Source of the DNA: Ancylobacter aquaticus
Lineage (GTDB): Bacteria; Pseudomonadota; Alphaproteobacteria; Rhizobiales; Xanthobacteraceae
Length of the DNA: 64,000 bases
Reading direction: 5' to 3'
Assembly: GCF_004339465.1 (NCBI RefSeq)
Contig: NZ_SMFY01000001.1
Coordinates: 620,001 to 684,000 of the forward strand
Under the pieces are notes generated by a model that was not told where the DNA came from, searched no databases, and saw nothing but the letters and a program-made list of their open reading frames with translations. A program made the position numbers and the translations under genes. This document shows positions 55,655 to 63,815 of this stretch, one piece after another (positions within the stretch are counted from its first letter, which is position 1; the number at the start of each line of letters is the position of its first letter).

Positions 55655-56458
55655 TCAGGCGGTGGCGCGCTGCTCCCGCGGGCGGGCGCGTCGCTCGAAG
55701 AACAGCGCCTGGCTGATAACGGCGGCGACGGTCGACGGCTGGAAGGGCTTGGCGATCAGGAACGCCGGCTCCGGGCGAATGCCAGTGAGGAAGCGCTCGG
55801 GATAGGCGGTGATGAAGATGACCGGGACTTCCGTCTTCTCGATCAGCTCATTCACCGCATCGAGCCCCGACGAACCGTCGGCCAGCTGGATATCGGCGAG
55901 GATGAGTCCGGGCGCCTTGCGCCGTGCCAGATCCACCGCTTCGGTGTGGGTGCGGGCGATGCCGGTGACGCGGTGGCCGAGGCCCTCCACGAGGCCCTCA
56001 AGATCGAGCGCAATGAAGGGCTCGTCTTCGATGATGAGCACGTCGGTGGCGATTTCCGCCGCCAGTTCGCGCCCGGCATCCTCGACCAGTTTGCGCAGGG
56101 TCGGCACGTCGATCTGCAGGATGCCGGCGGCCTCTTCTTCCGTGAACCCTTCCAGAGAGACCAGAAGGAAGGCCTGCCGCACCACCGGGGTGATGTGACC
56201 CAGGCGCCGCTCGCCCTGCAGCGGGGCGGGGACGGCGTCGACCTGCGCGTTCAACGCAACCGAATCCCACAGGCGCGTGAGAAGGCTGTAGAGCGCCACG
56301 CGGGGGTCCACGGAGCGGTCAAGCGTGCTGGGGTCGGCGATGAGGGTCTCTAGCATGGCCGTAACATAGGCATCGCCAGCCGATTGGCTGCCACTCAGTG
56401 CGCGCGCATAGCGGCGCAGAAAGGGCAGGTGCTGCGCGACAAGTTGAGAAGTGCTCAC
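55655..56458 (-). CDS. phyR: General stress response regulator PhyR
   Basis: 267 residues: an EcfG-like sigma-mimic domain (residues 1-130, helical) joined to a receiver domain (136-255). The phosphoacceptor is D189 in LILADIQLADGSSGLDAV, with acidic E144/D145 (LIIEDEPFIALD) and K in LIAKPFQP. When phosphorylated, PhyR binds NepR and frees the sigma factor. Divergent from nepR-ecfG; the kinase gene follows. An EcfG promoter lies just upstream. Confidence 0.96.
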   Translation of the reverse strand: MSTSQLVAQHLPFLRRYARALSGSQSAGDAYVTAMLETLIADPSTLDRSVDPRVALYSLLTRLWDSVALNAQVDAVPAPLQGERRLGHITPVVRQAFLLVSLEGFTEEEAAGILQIDVPTLRKLVEDAGRELAAEIATDVLIIEDEPFIALDLEGLVEGLGHRVTGIARTHTEAVDLARRKAPGLILADIQLADGSSGLDAVNELIEKTEVPVIFITAYPERFLTGIRPEPAFLIAKPFQPSTVAAVISQALFFERRARPREQRATA

Positions 56459-56496
56459 TCGCGTCTCCCCGAAGCTGCAATTGTGAAGCGGCTGTT

Positions 56497-56521
56497 AACG
56501 CATGATGGAGCGTTCGGTTCC
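56497..56521 (-). promoter_or_regulatory. EcfG-type promoter of phyR
   Basis: Minus strand GGAAC (56521-56517), 16 bases, CGTT (56500-56497), 39 bases before the phyR start. Perfect match to the alphaproteobacterial EcfG consensus. Confidence 0.9.
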
Positions 56522-56562
56522 AGAGTACGCAAAAAATTTATGTGCTGCACCGACAATTCCCC

Positions 56563-56587
56563 GGAACCGTTTCGCGTCTGGGTCGTT
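56563..56587 (+). promoter_or_regulatory. EcfG-type promoter of nepR-ecfG
   Basis: GGAAC (56563-56567), 16 bases, CGTT (56584-56587), about 55 bases before nepR. With the phyR site it makes both halves of the module autoregulated. Confidence 0.9.
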
Positions 56588-56641
56588 GTGACTGCGTATC
56601 TAGCGACGGAGCCAACTCCTCTCGACCATTCCGGGGGCTCG

Positions 56642-56893
56642 ATGTCGGGAAAGAAATTGATGAGTGACGATCATTCCGAGAGCGTGTCCGCTGCGGCGAA
56701 TGGGCTTTCTTCACATCACGAAGGCGGAAAGGAAACCGTCCTCGGCAGCGAAATCCAGGCCAAGATCGGCCAGCACCTGCGGGCCATGTATGACGACGTG
56801 GTGCGCCAAGGCGTGCCGGATCGGTTCATGGACCTTCTTTCCAAGCTCGACAAGGCGGACACCCCGTCCAGTGAGGGCGGAGGACGGAAGTGA
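56642..56893 (+). CDS. nepR: Anti-sigma factor NepR
   Basis: 83 residues from the ATG at 56642; the ATG at 56660 (MSDDHSESV) is an equally possible start giving 77. The two conserved helices are in IGQHLRAMYDDVVRQGVPDRFMDLLSKLD (about residues 41-69), the NepR signature. It holds EcfG inactive until PhyR~P takes it away. Its TGA overlaps the GTG of ecfG (GTGA at 56890-56893). Confidence 0.93.
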   Translation: MSGKKLMSDDHSESVSAAANGLSSHHEGGKETVLGSEIQAKIGQHLRAMYDDVVRQGVPDRFMDLLSKLDKADTPSSEGGGRK

Positions 56894-57441
56894 GCAGGTT
56901 CGATCCGACCTTGCGCGACGAGATTATCGCCGCGATTCCCAATCTTCGGGCCTTTGCCATCTCGCTGTCGGGCAGCGTCGATCGCGCGGACGATCTGGTG
57001 CAGGAGACGCTGTTGCGCGCCTTCGCCAACATTTCCAGCTTTCGGCCGGGGACCAACCTGCCGGCCTGGCTGTTCACCATCCTGCGCAACCTCTTTCGTT
57101 CCGAGTACCGCAAGCGCCGGCGCGAAGTGCCGGACTCGGACGGCGCGTTCGCCGCGACGCTGACCAGCAATCCCGACCAGAACACCCATCTGGACTTCGA
57201 GGATTTCCGCGCGGCTCTCGAACAACTGCCTTCCGACCAGCGCGAGGCGCTGGTGCTTGTTGGTGCCTCGGGCTTTTCCTATGAGGAAGCTGCCGACATC
57301 TGCCAATGCGCGGTGGGCACCATCAAGAGCCGGGTGAACCGCGCGCGCAAGCGCCTCGGCGAAATGCTGGCGCTGGACGATGCCAGCGATTTCGGCCCCG
57401 ACAAGACCACGCGGGCGGTTCTTGCCGCCGAGCGCACCTGA
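56890..57441 (+). CDS. ecfG: General stress ECF sigma factor EcfG
   Basis: 183 residues, GTG start (VSRFDPTLRDEIIAAIPNLRAFA). Region 2 has GSVDRADDLVQETLLRAFANISSFRPGTNLPAWLFTILRN; region 4 has LPSDQREALVLVGASGFSYEEAADICQCAVGTIKSRVNRARKRL. ECF15-type layout. It recognises GGAAC-N16-CGTT promoters, five of which can be found in this window. Ends before a strong terminator. Confidence 0.96.
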   Translation: MSRFDPTLRDEIIAAIPNLRAFAISLSGSVDRADDLVQETLLRAFANISSFRPGTNLPAWLFTILRNLFRSEYRKRRREVPDSDGAFAATLTSNPDQNTHLDFEDFRAALEQLPSDQREALVLVGASGFSYEEAADICQCAVGTIKSRVNRARKRLGEMLALDDASDFGPDKTTRAVLAAERT

Positions 57442-57530
57442 CCGGCCTTAAAGCCGCCTTCGCCTGACCGGCCCCGTTCGGCACGATGACCTTCGCACAT
57501 ACAGCTGTCCAACTCGCACCCCCACGCGAG

Positions 57531-57562
57531 AACGCCCCCGGTTTCGGCCGGGGGCGTTTGTG
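57531..57562 (+). terminator. Rho-independent terminator after ecfG
   Basis: An 11-bp stem, AACGCCCCCGG (57531-57541) with CCGGGGGCGTT (57548-57558), a six-base loop and TGTGT downstream. About 90 bases after the ecfG stop. Confidence 0.85.
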
Positions 57563-57590
57563 TGTTGAGTCACTCAGGAACGAGCGCCGG

Positions 57591-57764
57591 TCAGGGCGCG
57601 CGTCCCCGGCGCATGAAGCCGAACACCGCCGACACCAGAAACAGGATGATGGCGACGAAAAAGATGATCTTGGCGATTTCGATGGCGGTCCCGGCGATGC
57701 CGCCGAAGCCGAGAACGGCGGCGATCAAAGCCACCACGAGAAAAGTCAGCGCCCAACCCAGCAT
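57591..57764 (-). CDS. DUF1328 small membrane protein
   Basis: 57 residues, [49 protein letters not shown] plus a basic tail, the whole of a DUF1328/YtjA-like protein. Two helices. Function unknown; members are often stress-induced. A near-consensus EcfG promoter lies 46 bases upstream, which fits its position beside ecfG. Confidence 0.9.
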   Translation of the reverse strand: MLGWALTFLVVALIAAVLGFGGIAGTAIEIAKIIFFVAIILFLVSAVFGFMRRGRAP

Positions 57765-57809
57765 GTAAGCCTCCACGTCGATCCGCGGCGTGCGCCGCGT
57801 CGCGGGATA

Positions 57810-57834
57810 AACCGTCCAAAGCGAATACGGTTCC
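57810..57834 (-). promoter_or_regulatory. EcfG-like promoter of the DUF1328 gene
   Basis: Minus strand GGAAC (57834-57830), 16 bases, GGTT (57813-57810); one mismatch to CGTT. Confidence 0.65.
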
Positions 57835-57975
57835 GCCCATGCATGCCGGCTACACAGAGCGCTGCTTTGCTGACGCAAAGTTACAATACCTGCTGCCGAC
57901 GCCTGCCGCTGCTGTCTGCCGTCTGTCTTGTTACCTGCCCGCACGTGCGTATGCTGCGCGTTTGTTCAGGTCTCG

Positions 57976-58803
57976 ATGAAGGTGATGCACATGAGCGTCC
58001 GGGCGCGACTGAGACCCTTCCTGCCCAAGCGCGTTCTTCGGTGGGAAGATGCGATATTGCGACCCCGCCCCATGGGCTATCAATTTCCCTACGCCGATGT
58101 AAAAGAAGTCTACGAAGATATTGCTCGTAAATATGATTATAACGGCGATATGCTTGCGTTTTTTTCGGAAAATGATGTCGGAATTGTTCACAAATGGCAC
58201 CACTATATTCCGCTTTACGATCGATATTTTTCGCCGTTTCGCGGCGGTAAAGTAAAATTTCTGGAGATCGGGGTCAGCAAGGGTGGAAGCTTGCAGATGT
58301 GGCGGAAATATTTCGGGCCCGACGCCCTCATCCACGGGATCGATATCGACCCGGAATGCATCAAGTATGACGGAGTGGCCGGGAAGGTCCGGATCGGGTC
58401 GCAGGACGACGTGGCCTTCCTGCAGTCCGTCGTCGACGAAATGGGTGGCGTGGACATCGTCCTCGACGATGGCAGCCACCAGATGAAGCACCTCCGCGTG
58501 TCGCTGGAGGCGTTGTTCGGCCGCCTAAGCGATGGCGGGATATATGTGATCGAGGACCTCCATACCGCCTATTGGCGGGATTTCGGCGGCGGCTACAGGG
58601 CCAGGCGCAATTTCTTCCGCTACATCGGCGAGGTGATTGCCGACATCCATCACTGGTATCACTGGAACGGCGTCGTTCATCCCTCCGTCAGCTCTCATTG
58701 CACGGGCATTCACGTGCACGACTCCATGGTCATCCTGGAGAAGGGTGTTGTTCACAAGCCGGTATCGTCGCAAGTCGGTGCGAAGGAGCGCGTGGCGGGC
58801 TGA
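57976..58803 (+). CDS. Class I methyltransferase of the cephalosporin-hydroxylase/CmcI-like type
   Basis: 275 residues from the ATG at 57976 (MKVMHMSVRARLRPF); ATGs at 57985 and 57991 are alternatives. The SAM-binding core is KFLEIGVSKGGSLQMWRKYFGPDALIHGIDIDPECIKYDGVAGKVRIGSQDD and DIVLDDGSHQMKHLRVSLEALF, then YVIEDLHTAYW. Such enzymes methylate polysaccharide or antibiotic substrates. The stretch 58080-58270 is clearly richer in A+T and in codons such as AAA, TAT and GAT than its neighbours, a sign of horizontal gain. The gene stands alone. Confidence 0.75.
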   Translation: MKVMHMSVRARLRPFLPKRVLRWEDAILRPRPMGYQFPYADVKEVYEDIARKYDYNGDMLAFFSENDVGIVHKWHHYIPLYDRYFSPFRGGKVKFLEIGVSKGGSLQMWRKYFGPDALIHGIDIDPECIKYDGVAGKVRIGSQDDVAFLQSVVDEMGGVDIVLDDGSHQMKHLRVSLEALFGRLSDGGIYVIEDLHTAYWRDFGGGYRARRNFFRYIGEVIADIHHWYHWNGVVHPSVSSHCTGIHVHDSMVILEKGVVHKPVSSQVGAKERVAG

Positions 58804-58840
58804 GGCCTGTTCGGAGAGCGCCGGCGCGCAGATCAGCCGC

Positions 58841-59743
58841 TCAAATCCGCTCGGTCAGCCCCGGTGCGACAGCGCGCGCCTCGGCCAGCAGGGCGGTGAC
58901 GATCGGTGTCATCGGCTCGCGGTCGAGCACGACGAGGCCCATCTGGTGCAGCACCTCCGGCCCCTCGATCGGGAGGGAGCGGATGTTGGCGGGAAAGGCG
59001 AATACGTCCGCCAGCGTGTTGGCGACCACGCTCGCCCATTTGCCGGTCCGCACATGCGAGAGCAGGGCGATGGTGGAGTTGGCTTCCAGCATGGGAACAA
59101 TCTTGGCGTGGCCCGCCTCGGCGAGCTGCTTGTCGACGATGCGGCGGTTCTGCATGTCGGGGGTGAGCAGGCACAGCGGCACCTGTGCGACATCTTCCCA
59201 TGTCACCGTGGTGCGGTCTCCCAGCGGGGCACCGACGGAAGTCAGGAAGCGGTAGCCTTCCTTGTAGAGCGGCACGGTCTTCAGCCGGCCAAGCGGGTCG
59301 TTGTCGAGATAGGTGATGCCGGCGTCTGCCTCCAAATTCTCGATCAGCCGCAGCACCTCGTTGGAGGAGGCGGAAATGAGGGTGAAGCGCACATCGGCAT
59401 GCTTGGCGTGGAACGGCGTGGTGAGCTCGGAGAGCATCGGCATGGCGGTGGGAATGGCGGCGATGCGCAGATGGCCCGAAAGTCCCTTGCGCATGCCGGC
59501 GATTTCCTGCCGCATGGCGCGCACGTCGCCGATGACCCGCCGCGCCCATTGCAGCGCCCGCTCGCCTTCCGGGGTGAAGCCGATGAAGCGCGAGCCGCGC
59601 TCGACGAGGCGCACGCCGAGCTGTTCCTCAAGCTGCTTGAGGCCGGCCGAGAGGGTGGGCTGGGTGACGCCGCAGGATTCGGCGGCGCGGCCGAAATGGC
59701 GCTCCTTTGCGAGGGCGAGCAGAAGTTCAAAACGGTCGATCAC
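58841..59743 (-). CDS. LysR family transcriptional regulator
   Basis: 300 residues from the GTG at 59743 (VIDRFELLLALAKERHFGRAAESCGVTQPTLSAGLKQLEEQLGVRLVERGSR), the usual first residues of this subgroup; another GTG at 59767 adds eight residues but would lie next to the operator palindrome. The C-terminal half is a type 2 periplasmic-binding fold. Close relatives sit beside formate dehydrogenase (fds) genes in other Hyphomicrobiales; none is here, so the target is unknown. Confidence 0.88.
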   Translation of the reverse strand: MIDRFELLLALAKERHFGRAAESCGVTQPTLSAGLKQLEEQLGVRLVERGSRFIGFTPEGERALQWARRVIGDVRAMRQEIAGMRKGLSGHLRIAAIPTAMPMLSELTTPFHAKHADVRFTLISASSNEVLRLIENLEADAGITYLDNDPLGRLKTVPLYKEGYRFLTSVGAPLGDRTTVTWEDVAQVPLCLLTPDMQNRRIVDKQLAEAGHAKIVPMLEANSTIALLSHVRTGKWASVVANTLADVFAFPANIRSLPIEGPEVLHQMGLVVLDREPMTPIVTALLAEARAVAPGLTERI

Positions 59744-59767
59744 GCGGGAGGCTTTCTGAGACGTCAC

Positions 59768-59784
59768 GATAGAAACGTTCTATC
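59768..59784. promoter_or_regulatory. Perfect 17-base palindrome before the lysR gene
   Basis: GATAGAA-ACG-TTCTATC, a perfect 7-bp inverted repeat with the T-N11-A form of LysR sites, lying 25 bases before the preferred start. Likely an autoregulatory site. Confidence 0.6.
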
Positions 59785-59837
59785 AAACTATCAGCAAAGC
59801 CTCATCCTGCGAATTGGACGGATTAAAGACGGGCGCG

Positions 59838-61043
59838 TTATTCCGCCGCGCCGCGCAGTGAAGATGTGGACAGCGGCGGGGTCGGCAGCAGCTCTGGCAG
59901 CGGATCGCCTGCCGGCCCGTCCGCCTCGAATTCGAGCTGCTCGATGCGTTCCCCGCGCCGGGCGATCTTGTCGGCGGAGGTCAGCGCCTGCGCCACGTCC
60001 TCGTTCATCTGGCCGAAATGCCGCTGCAGATTGCCGACGCGCTCGCGCAGCCGCACTACGTCGGCGACCAGCTTGCCGCATTCGGCGCGGATGAGGTCGG
60101 CCTGCTCGCGCATGCGGGCGTCTTTGCAGATAGACTGCACCACCTGCACGGCGAGCATCAGCAGCGAGGGCGAGACGAGGATGACGCGGGCTCGAAAGGC
60201 CTGCTGGATGATGTCGTCGAAATGCTCGTGCAACTCGCCATAGACGGATTCGGACGGCACGAACATCAGCGCCACGTCCTGCGTCTCGCCGCTGATGAGG
60301 TAGCGCTCGGCAATGTCCTTCACATGCCGCCCGACATCCCCCTTCAGCCGCGCCTCGGCCGGCTTGCGGGCCTCCGGCGTCCGCGCCTCGCGAAAGGCGG
60401 TGATCGCCTCCAGCGGGAATTTGGAATCGACCAGCAGCGGACGCTTGTCGCCGGGCAGGAAGATCGCGCAATCGGCGCGCCGGCCATTGCCCAGCGTGTG
60501 CTGGAAGGCGAAGCTGTCACGCGGCAGGGCGTCCGACACGATGGCCTGCAGTCGTCCCTCGCCAAAGGCGCCGCGCGCCTGCTTGTTGGACAGCGTCTCG
60601 CGCAGGCTCATCACCTGTCCCGAGAGTTCGCCGAGGCTGGCCCGCGCCTGGTCGACAATGGCGAGCCGGTCGTTGAGCCGCGCGAGGTTCTCATGCGTCG
60701 CCTCGCTGGCGCGGGCGAGGCTTTCGCCCATGCGGTGGGAGGAAGCGTCGAGCCGCTCGGCCACCGCCCGCGCGAGTTCGCCCTGACGGTGCGCCAGAAC
60801 CTCGGCCATGGACTGCACCCGCCCCACGGTTTCCGCCTGGGTGCGGGCCAATTCGACCAGCCGCATTTCCAGCTCGTCCGCGCGGCGCGCCTGCTCGTCC
60901 GCCTCGCTCGCGTTCTGCCGGGCGCTGCGGGAGACCGCGCGCAGCACCGCCACCAGCAGCAGGAAAGCCAGCGCCGCCGCGCCGCCCACCATCTGCGCCA
61001 GCGTCACGGGATGACCGCCGATGACGAACAGAACCTGATCCAT
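59838..61043 (-). CDS. rmuC: DNA recombination protein RmuC
   Basis: 401 residues. An N-terminal helix (about 13-33) is followed by a coiled-coil region (40-170) and the RmuC nuclease-like domain: GAFGEGRLQAIVSDALPRDSFAFQHTLGNGRRADCAIFLPGDKRPLLVDSKFPLEA and FVPSESVYGELHEHFDDIIQ. It limits recombination at inverted repeats in E. coli. Divergent from def with a 110-base gap. Confidence 0.94.
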   Translation of the reverse strand: MDQVLFVIGGHPVTLAQMVGGAAALAFLLLVAVLRAVSRSARQNASEADEQARRADELEMRLVELARTQAETVGRVQSMAEVLAHRQGELARAVAERLDASSHRMGESLARASEATHENLARLNDRLAIVDQARASLGELSGQVMSLRETLSNKQARGAFGEGRLQAIVSDALPRDSFAFQHTLGNGRRADCAIFLPGDKRPLLVDSKFPLEAITAFREARTPEARKPAEARLKGDVGRHVKDIAERYLISGETQDVALMFVPSESVYGELHEHFDDIIQQAFRARVILVSPSLLMLAVQVVQSICKDARMREQADLIRAECGKLVADVVRLRERVGNLQRHFGQMNEDVAQALTSADKIARRGERIEQLEFEADGPAGDPLPELLPTPPLSTSSLRGAAE

Positions 61044-61153
61044 GACCCGCTTCTAGCAGATTCGACGCGGGACGCGAACGTAGAGTGAACATCCAGTGCA
61101 ATCCGGGCATTCGTTCCGTTGACCGAAGCCCGGCCAGCGATTATCTGGACGCC

Positions 61154-61711
61154 ATGTCGATACGTCCTCTTGTGATCCTCCCCGATACCCGCCTGCGCCA
61201 GCTCTCCGATCCCGTCATGCGGGTGGATGCGCGCATACGTTCCATCGTCGAGGACATGTTCGAGACCATGTATGACGCGCCCGGCATCGGGCTGGCAGCG
61301 ATCCAGGTCGGGGTTCCCGAGCGCATCGTCACCGTCGATGTCGGCCCGCGCGAAGCCAGGGCCGAAGGTGCCGACGACGAGGAAGCCGAGCGCGAGAAGC
61401 ACCCGATCGCGCTGATCAACCCGGAAATCATCGCCTCTTCGGAGGAGTTGTCGGTCTATTCCGAGGGCTGCCTGTCGATTCCCGAATATTACGCCGATGT
61501 CGAGCGGCCGGCGCGCGTGCGGGTCCGCTATATGGACCTGAACGGCGAGACGCAGGAGATCGACGCCGACGGGCTGCTCGCCACCTGCGTGCAGCACGAG
61601 ATCGACCATCTGAACGGCGTGCTGTTCATCGACCATATCTCCAAGCTCAAGCGCGACCGGGTGATCACCAAGTTCACCAAGCTCGCGAAGAAGGAGCGCG
61701 ACGGGGTCTGA
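61154..61711 (+). CDS. def: Peptide deformylase
   Basis: 185 residues. Metal and active-site motifs are complete: [17 protein letters not shown] (C106) and HEIDHLNG (H148, E149, H152). It removes formyl from nascent proteins. An acidic insert [19 protein letters not shown] lies after the first motif, as in many alphaproteobacteria. The start at 61154 ([11 protein letters not shown]) fits the family. fmt follows. Confidence 0.96.
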   Translation: MSIRPLVILPDTRLRQLSDPVMRVDARIRSIVEDMFETMYDAPGIGLAAIQVGVPERIVTVDVGPREARAEGADDEEAEREKHPIALINPEIIASSEELSVYSEGCLSIPEYYADVERPARVRVRYMDLNGETQEIDADGLLATCVQHEIDHLNGVLFIDHISKLKRDRVITKFTKLAKKERDGV

Positions 61712-61757
61712 CCCCCGCCGCCCGCCGCTCCCTTTTCGACCGTCGCCGGGAGGTCTG

Positions 61758-62678
61758 ATGCGCATCGTCTTCATGGGCACGCCGGATTTCGCCGTGCCGA
61801 CGCTGGTCGAGATTGTCGGTGCCGGCCACGAGGTGGTGGCCGCCTATACCCGCGCGCCGGCCCCGGCCGGGCGGCGCGGGCTCGATCTCGTGCCCTCGCC
61901 GGTGCACCGCGCCGCCGAGCGGCTCGGCATTCCGGTGCTGACGCCGTCGACACTGCGCACCGAAGAGGCGGCCGAGGCCTTCGCCGCCCATGAGGCGGAG
62001 GCCGCTGTCGTGGTCGCCTATGGCCGCATTCTTCCGCAGGCCATCCTCGACCTGCCGACGCTGGGCTGCCTGAACCTGCACGCCTCGCTGCTGCCACGCT
62101 GGCGCGGTGCGGCGCCGATCCAGCGCGCCATCATGGCCGGCGACAGCGAGACCGGGGTCGCCGTGATGAAGATGGAGGCCGGGCTCGACACTGGGCCGGT
62201 GGGTCTTGTCGAGCGTGTGGCCATCGGGCCGGACATGACGGCGGGCGAACTGCACGACCGGCTGATGATCGTCGGGGGCGATCTCATGGGACGGGCGCTG
62301 GCGGGGTTGCAGCGCGGGGCGCTTTCGTTCCAGCCGCAGCCAGCCGAGGGCGTGACCTATGCCGCCAAGATCGACAAGGGCGAAACCCGCATCGACTGGA
62401 GCAAGCCGGCACAGGCGGTGCACGACCATATCCGCGGCCTCTCGCCGTTCCCCGGCGCGTGGTTCGATCTCGCCGGCACGCGGGTGAAGGTGCTGCGCTC
62501 GACGCGGACGGACGGCGCCGGCGCCCCCGGCACGCTGCTGGACGGGGCGCTGACCATCGCCTGCGGGGCGGGTGGCGCGGTGCGGCTCGTCGAGGTGCAG
62601 AAGGCCGGCAGCCGGGCGATGGCGGCGGACGAGTTCTTGCGCGGCAGTGACCTTGCCGCAGGCATGGTGCTGGCATGA
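61758..62678 (+). CDS. fmt: Methionyl-tRNA formyltransferase
   Basis: 306 residues. [16 protein letters not shown] at the N-terminus and the catalytic stretch [25 protein letters not shown] are diagnostic; the C-terminal OB-like domain begins near residue 205. It formylates initiator Met-tRNA. The TGA overlaps the start of the GNAT gene (ATGA at 62675-62678). Confidence 0.96.
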   Translation: MRIVFMGTPDFAVPTLVEIVGAGHEVVAAYTRAPAPAGRRGLDLVPSPVHRAAERLGIPVLTPSTLRTEEAAEAFAAHEAEAAVVVAYGRILPQAILDLPTLGCLNLHASLLPRWRGAAPIQRAIMAGDSETGVAVMKMEAGLDTGPVGLVERVAIGPDMTAGELHDRLMIVGGDLMGRALAGLQRGALSFQPQPAEGVTYAAKIDKGETRIDWSKPAQAVHDHIRGLSPFPGAWFDLAGTRVKVLRSTRTDGAGAPGTLLDGALTIACGAGGAVRLVEVQKAGSRAMAADEFLRGSDLAAGMVLA

Positions 62679-63124
62679 CGGATATTCGCGCGCTCAACCC
62701 CGACGATCACGCGCTCTGGCTGCCGCTCTGGCAGGCCTATCTCACCTTCTACGAGGCCGAGCTTCCCGCCGACGTGACGCAGACGACGTGGCAACGCCTG
62801 CTCGACCCCGCCGAGCCGGTGCATGGCGCGCTGGCCTTCGACGAGGGCGGGCAGGCCGTCGGCTTCACCCACTGGTTGTTCCATCGCTCCACCTGGTGGG
62901 TAGGCGATGTGTGCTACCTCAACGACCTTTTCGTCGACGCCAGCCAGCGCGGGCGCGGGCTGGGTCAGGCTCTGATCGCCCATGTCGCGGCCGACGCGAC
63001 GGCGAAGGGGAGCCCCAAGGTCTATTGGCTGACGCACGAGACCAACCTGACGGCGCAGCGGCTCTATAATGGCGTGGCCGAGCGCACCGGCTTCATCCAG
63101 TACCGCAAGCCGCTGCAGCCTTGA
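62675..63124 (+). CDS. GNAT family N-acetyltransferase
   Basis: 149 residues. The acetyl-CoA motif is [25 protein letters not shown] (Q/R-x-x-G-x-G). The C-terminal [25 protein letters not shown] is typical. It is translationally coupled to fmt, but its substrate is unknown. Confidence 0.88.
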   Translation: MTDIRALNPDDHALWLPLWQAYLTFYEAELPADVTQTTWQRLLDPAEPVHGALAFDEGGQAVGFTHWLFHRSTWWVGDVCYLNDLFVDASQRGRGLGQALIAHVAADATAKGSPKVYWLTHETNLTAQRLYNGVAERTGFIQYRKPLQP

Positions 63125-63138
63125 GGGCCGGACTGCCG

Positions 63139-63205
63139 GAGGCCGATCCGGGTCGTGCCATCAGGCGGGCGATCCCGGCTCTCCGCTGCGCTGCGATTGG
63201 AGCGC
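63139..63205. repeat. Palindromic repeat, copy G
   Basis: GGCCGATCCGGG and GCGATCCCGGCTCTCCGCTG stretches match the copy at 10410-10497. The repeat forms the end of the small peroxiredoxin-like reading frame that follows on the minus strand. Confidence 0.55.
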
Positions 63206-63259
63206 CTCGCTGGTTTCGGCCGCGAAATCGGGCACGACGTCTCCACGCCGGATGGTCAT
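63161..63259 (-). pseudogene. Peroxiredoxin N-terminal remnant
   Basis: A 32-codon frame starting at 63259 behind a good Shine-Dalgarno site (GGGGAGGT on the minus strand). Its first 19 residues, MTIRRGDVVPDFAAETSEA, match the N-terminus of AhpC/TSA-type 1-Cys peroxiredoxins. After that the frame reads into the palindromic repeat (LQSQRSGEPGSPA) and stops at 63161, so the catalytic domain is missing. Likely a gene cut by repeat insertion or deletion; a chance match of a short peptide is possible. Confidence 0.5.
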
Positions 63260-63339
63260 GGAGACCTCCCCGAAAAAATCCATCAGCTCGGCGCGGCGGC
63301 GGGTGCAAGGCCGCAATCCTCGCCCTTCTTCCTGAACGT

Positions 63340-63364
63340 GGAACCGACGCGGCAGGTGCACGTT
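63340..63364 (+). promoter_or_regulatory. EcfG-type promoter of the glycine-zipper lipoprotein gene
   Basis: GGAAC (63340-63344), 16 bases, CGTT (63361-63364): the same exact layout as the phyR and nepR promoters. The transcript would carry a leader of about 110 nt before the ATG at 63480. Confidence 0.8.
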
Positions 63365-63479
63365 ACCTCAACGGTCGTCTGCCGGCCGCGTCATGCGCGC
63401 GCTGGTGCGGCCGTCGACATCGGGGAAATGCCGTCGCGATCTGCTGGGCAGGTCCGGCATGCTCAAGAGGAGAGGGATC

Positions 63480-63737
63480 ATGCTCAAGATCGTTGTGCTT
63501 TCGCTGGCCACGCTCAGCATCGCAGCCTGCACCACCACGGAACGCCGCGCCACCGGCGGTGCGCTCATCGGTGGCGGCACCGGCGCGGTGATCGGCGGTC
63601 TGGCGGGTGGCGGCACCGGCGCGGCGGTGGGTGCGGCGGTTGGCGCCGGCACGGGCGCTGTGATCGGCGCGGCGACCTCCCCCGGCGACTGCTACGCCTA
63701 TGATCGCTATGGCCGCCGCGTGGCGGTGCGCTGCTGA
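63480..63737 (+). CDS. Glycine-zipper lipoprotein
   Basis: 85 residues. Lipobox LSIAAC (Cys17) after MLKIVVLSLAT, then a glycine zipper GGALIGGGTGAVIGGLAGGGTGAAVGAAVGAGTGAVIGAA (26-65), and a short cysteine-containing tail (GDCYAYDRYGRRVAVRC). An outer-membrane stress lipoprotein of the YMGG/OsmB-like kind is likely. AGGAGAGGG precedes the ATG at 63480. EcfG promoter upstream. Confidence 0.85.
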   Translation: MLKIVVLSLATLSIAACTTTERRATGGALIGGGTGAVIGGLAGGGTGAAVGAAVGAGTGAVIGAATSPGDCYAYDRYGRRVAVRC

Positions 63738-63815
63738 CCGCAGGCGCCCAACGAGCTTCGAGAGGCGGCCCCCACGCGGGGCCGTTTCCACATCAGGGGC
63801 TTTACGGGGAGGCTG

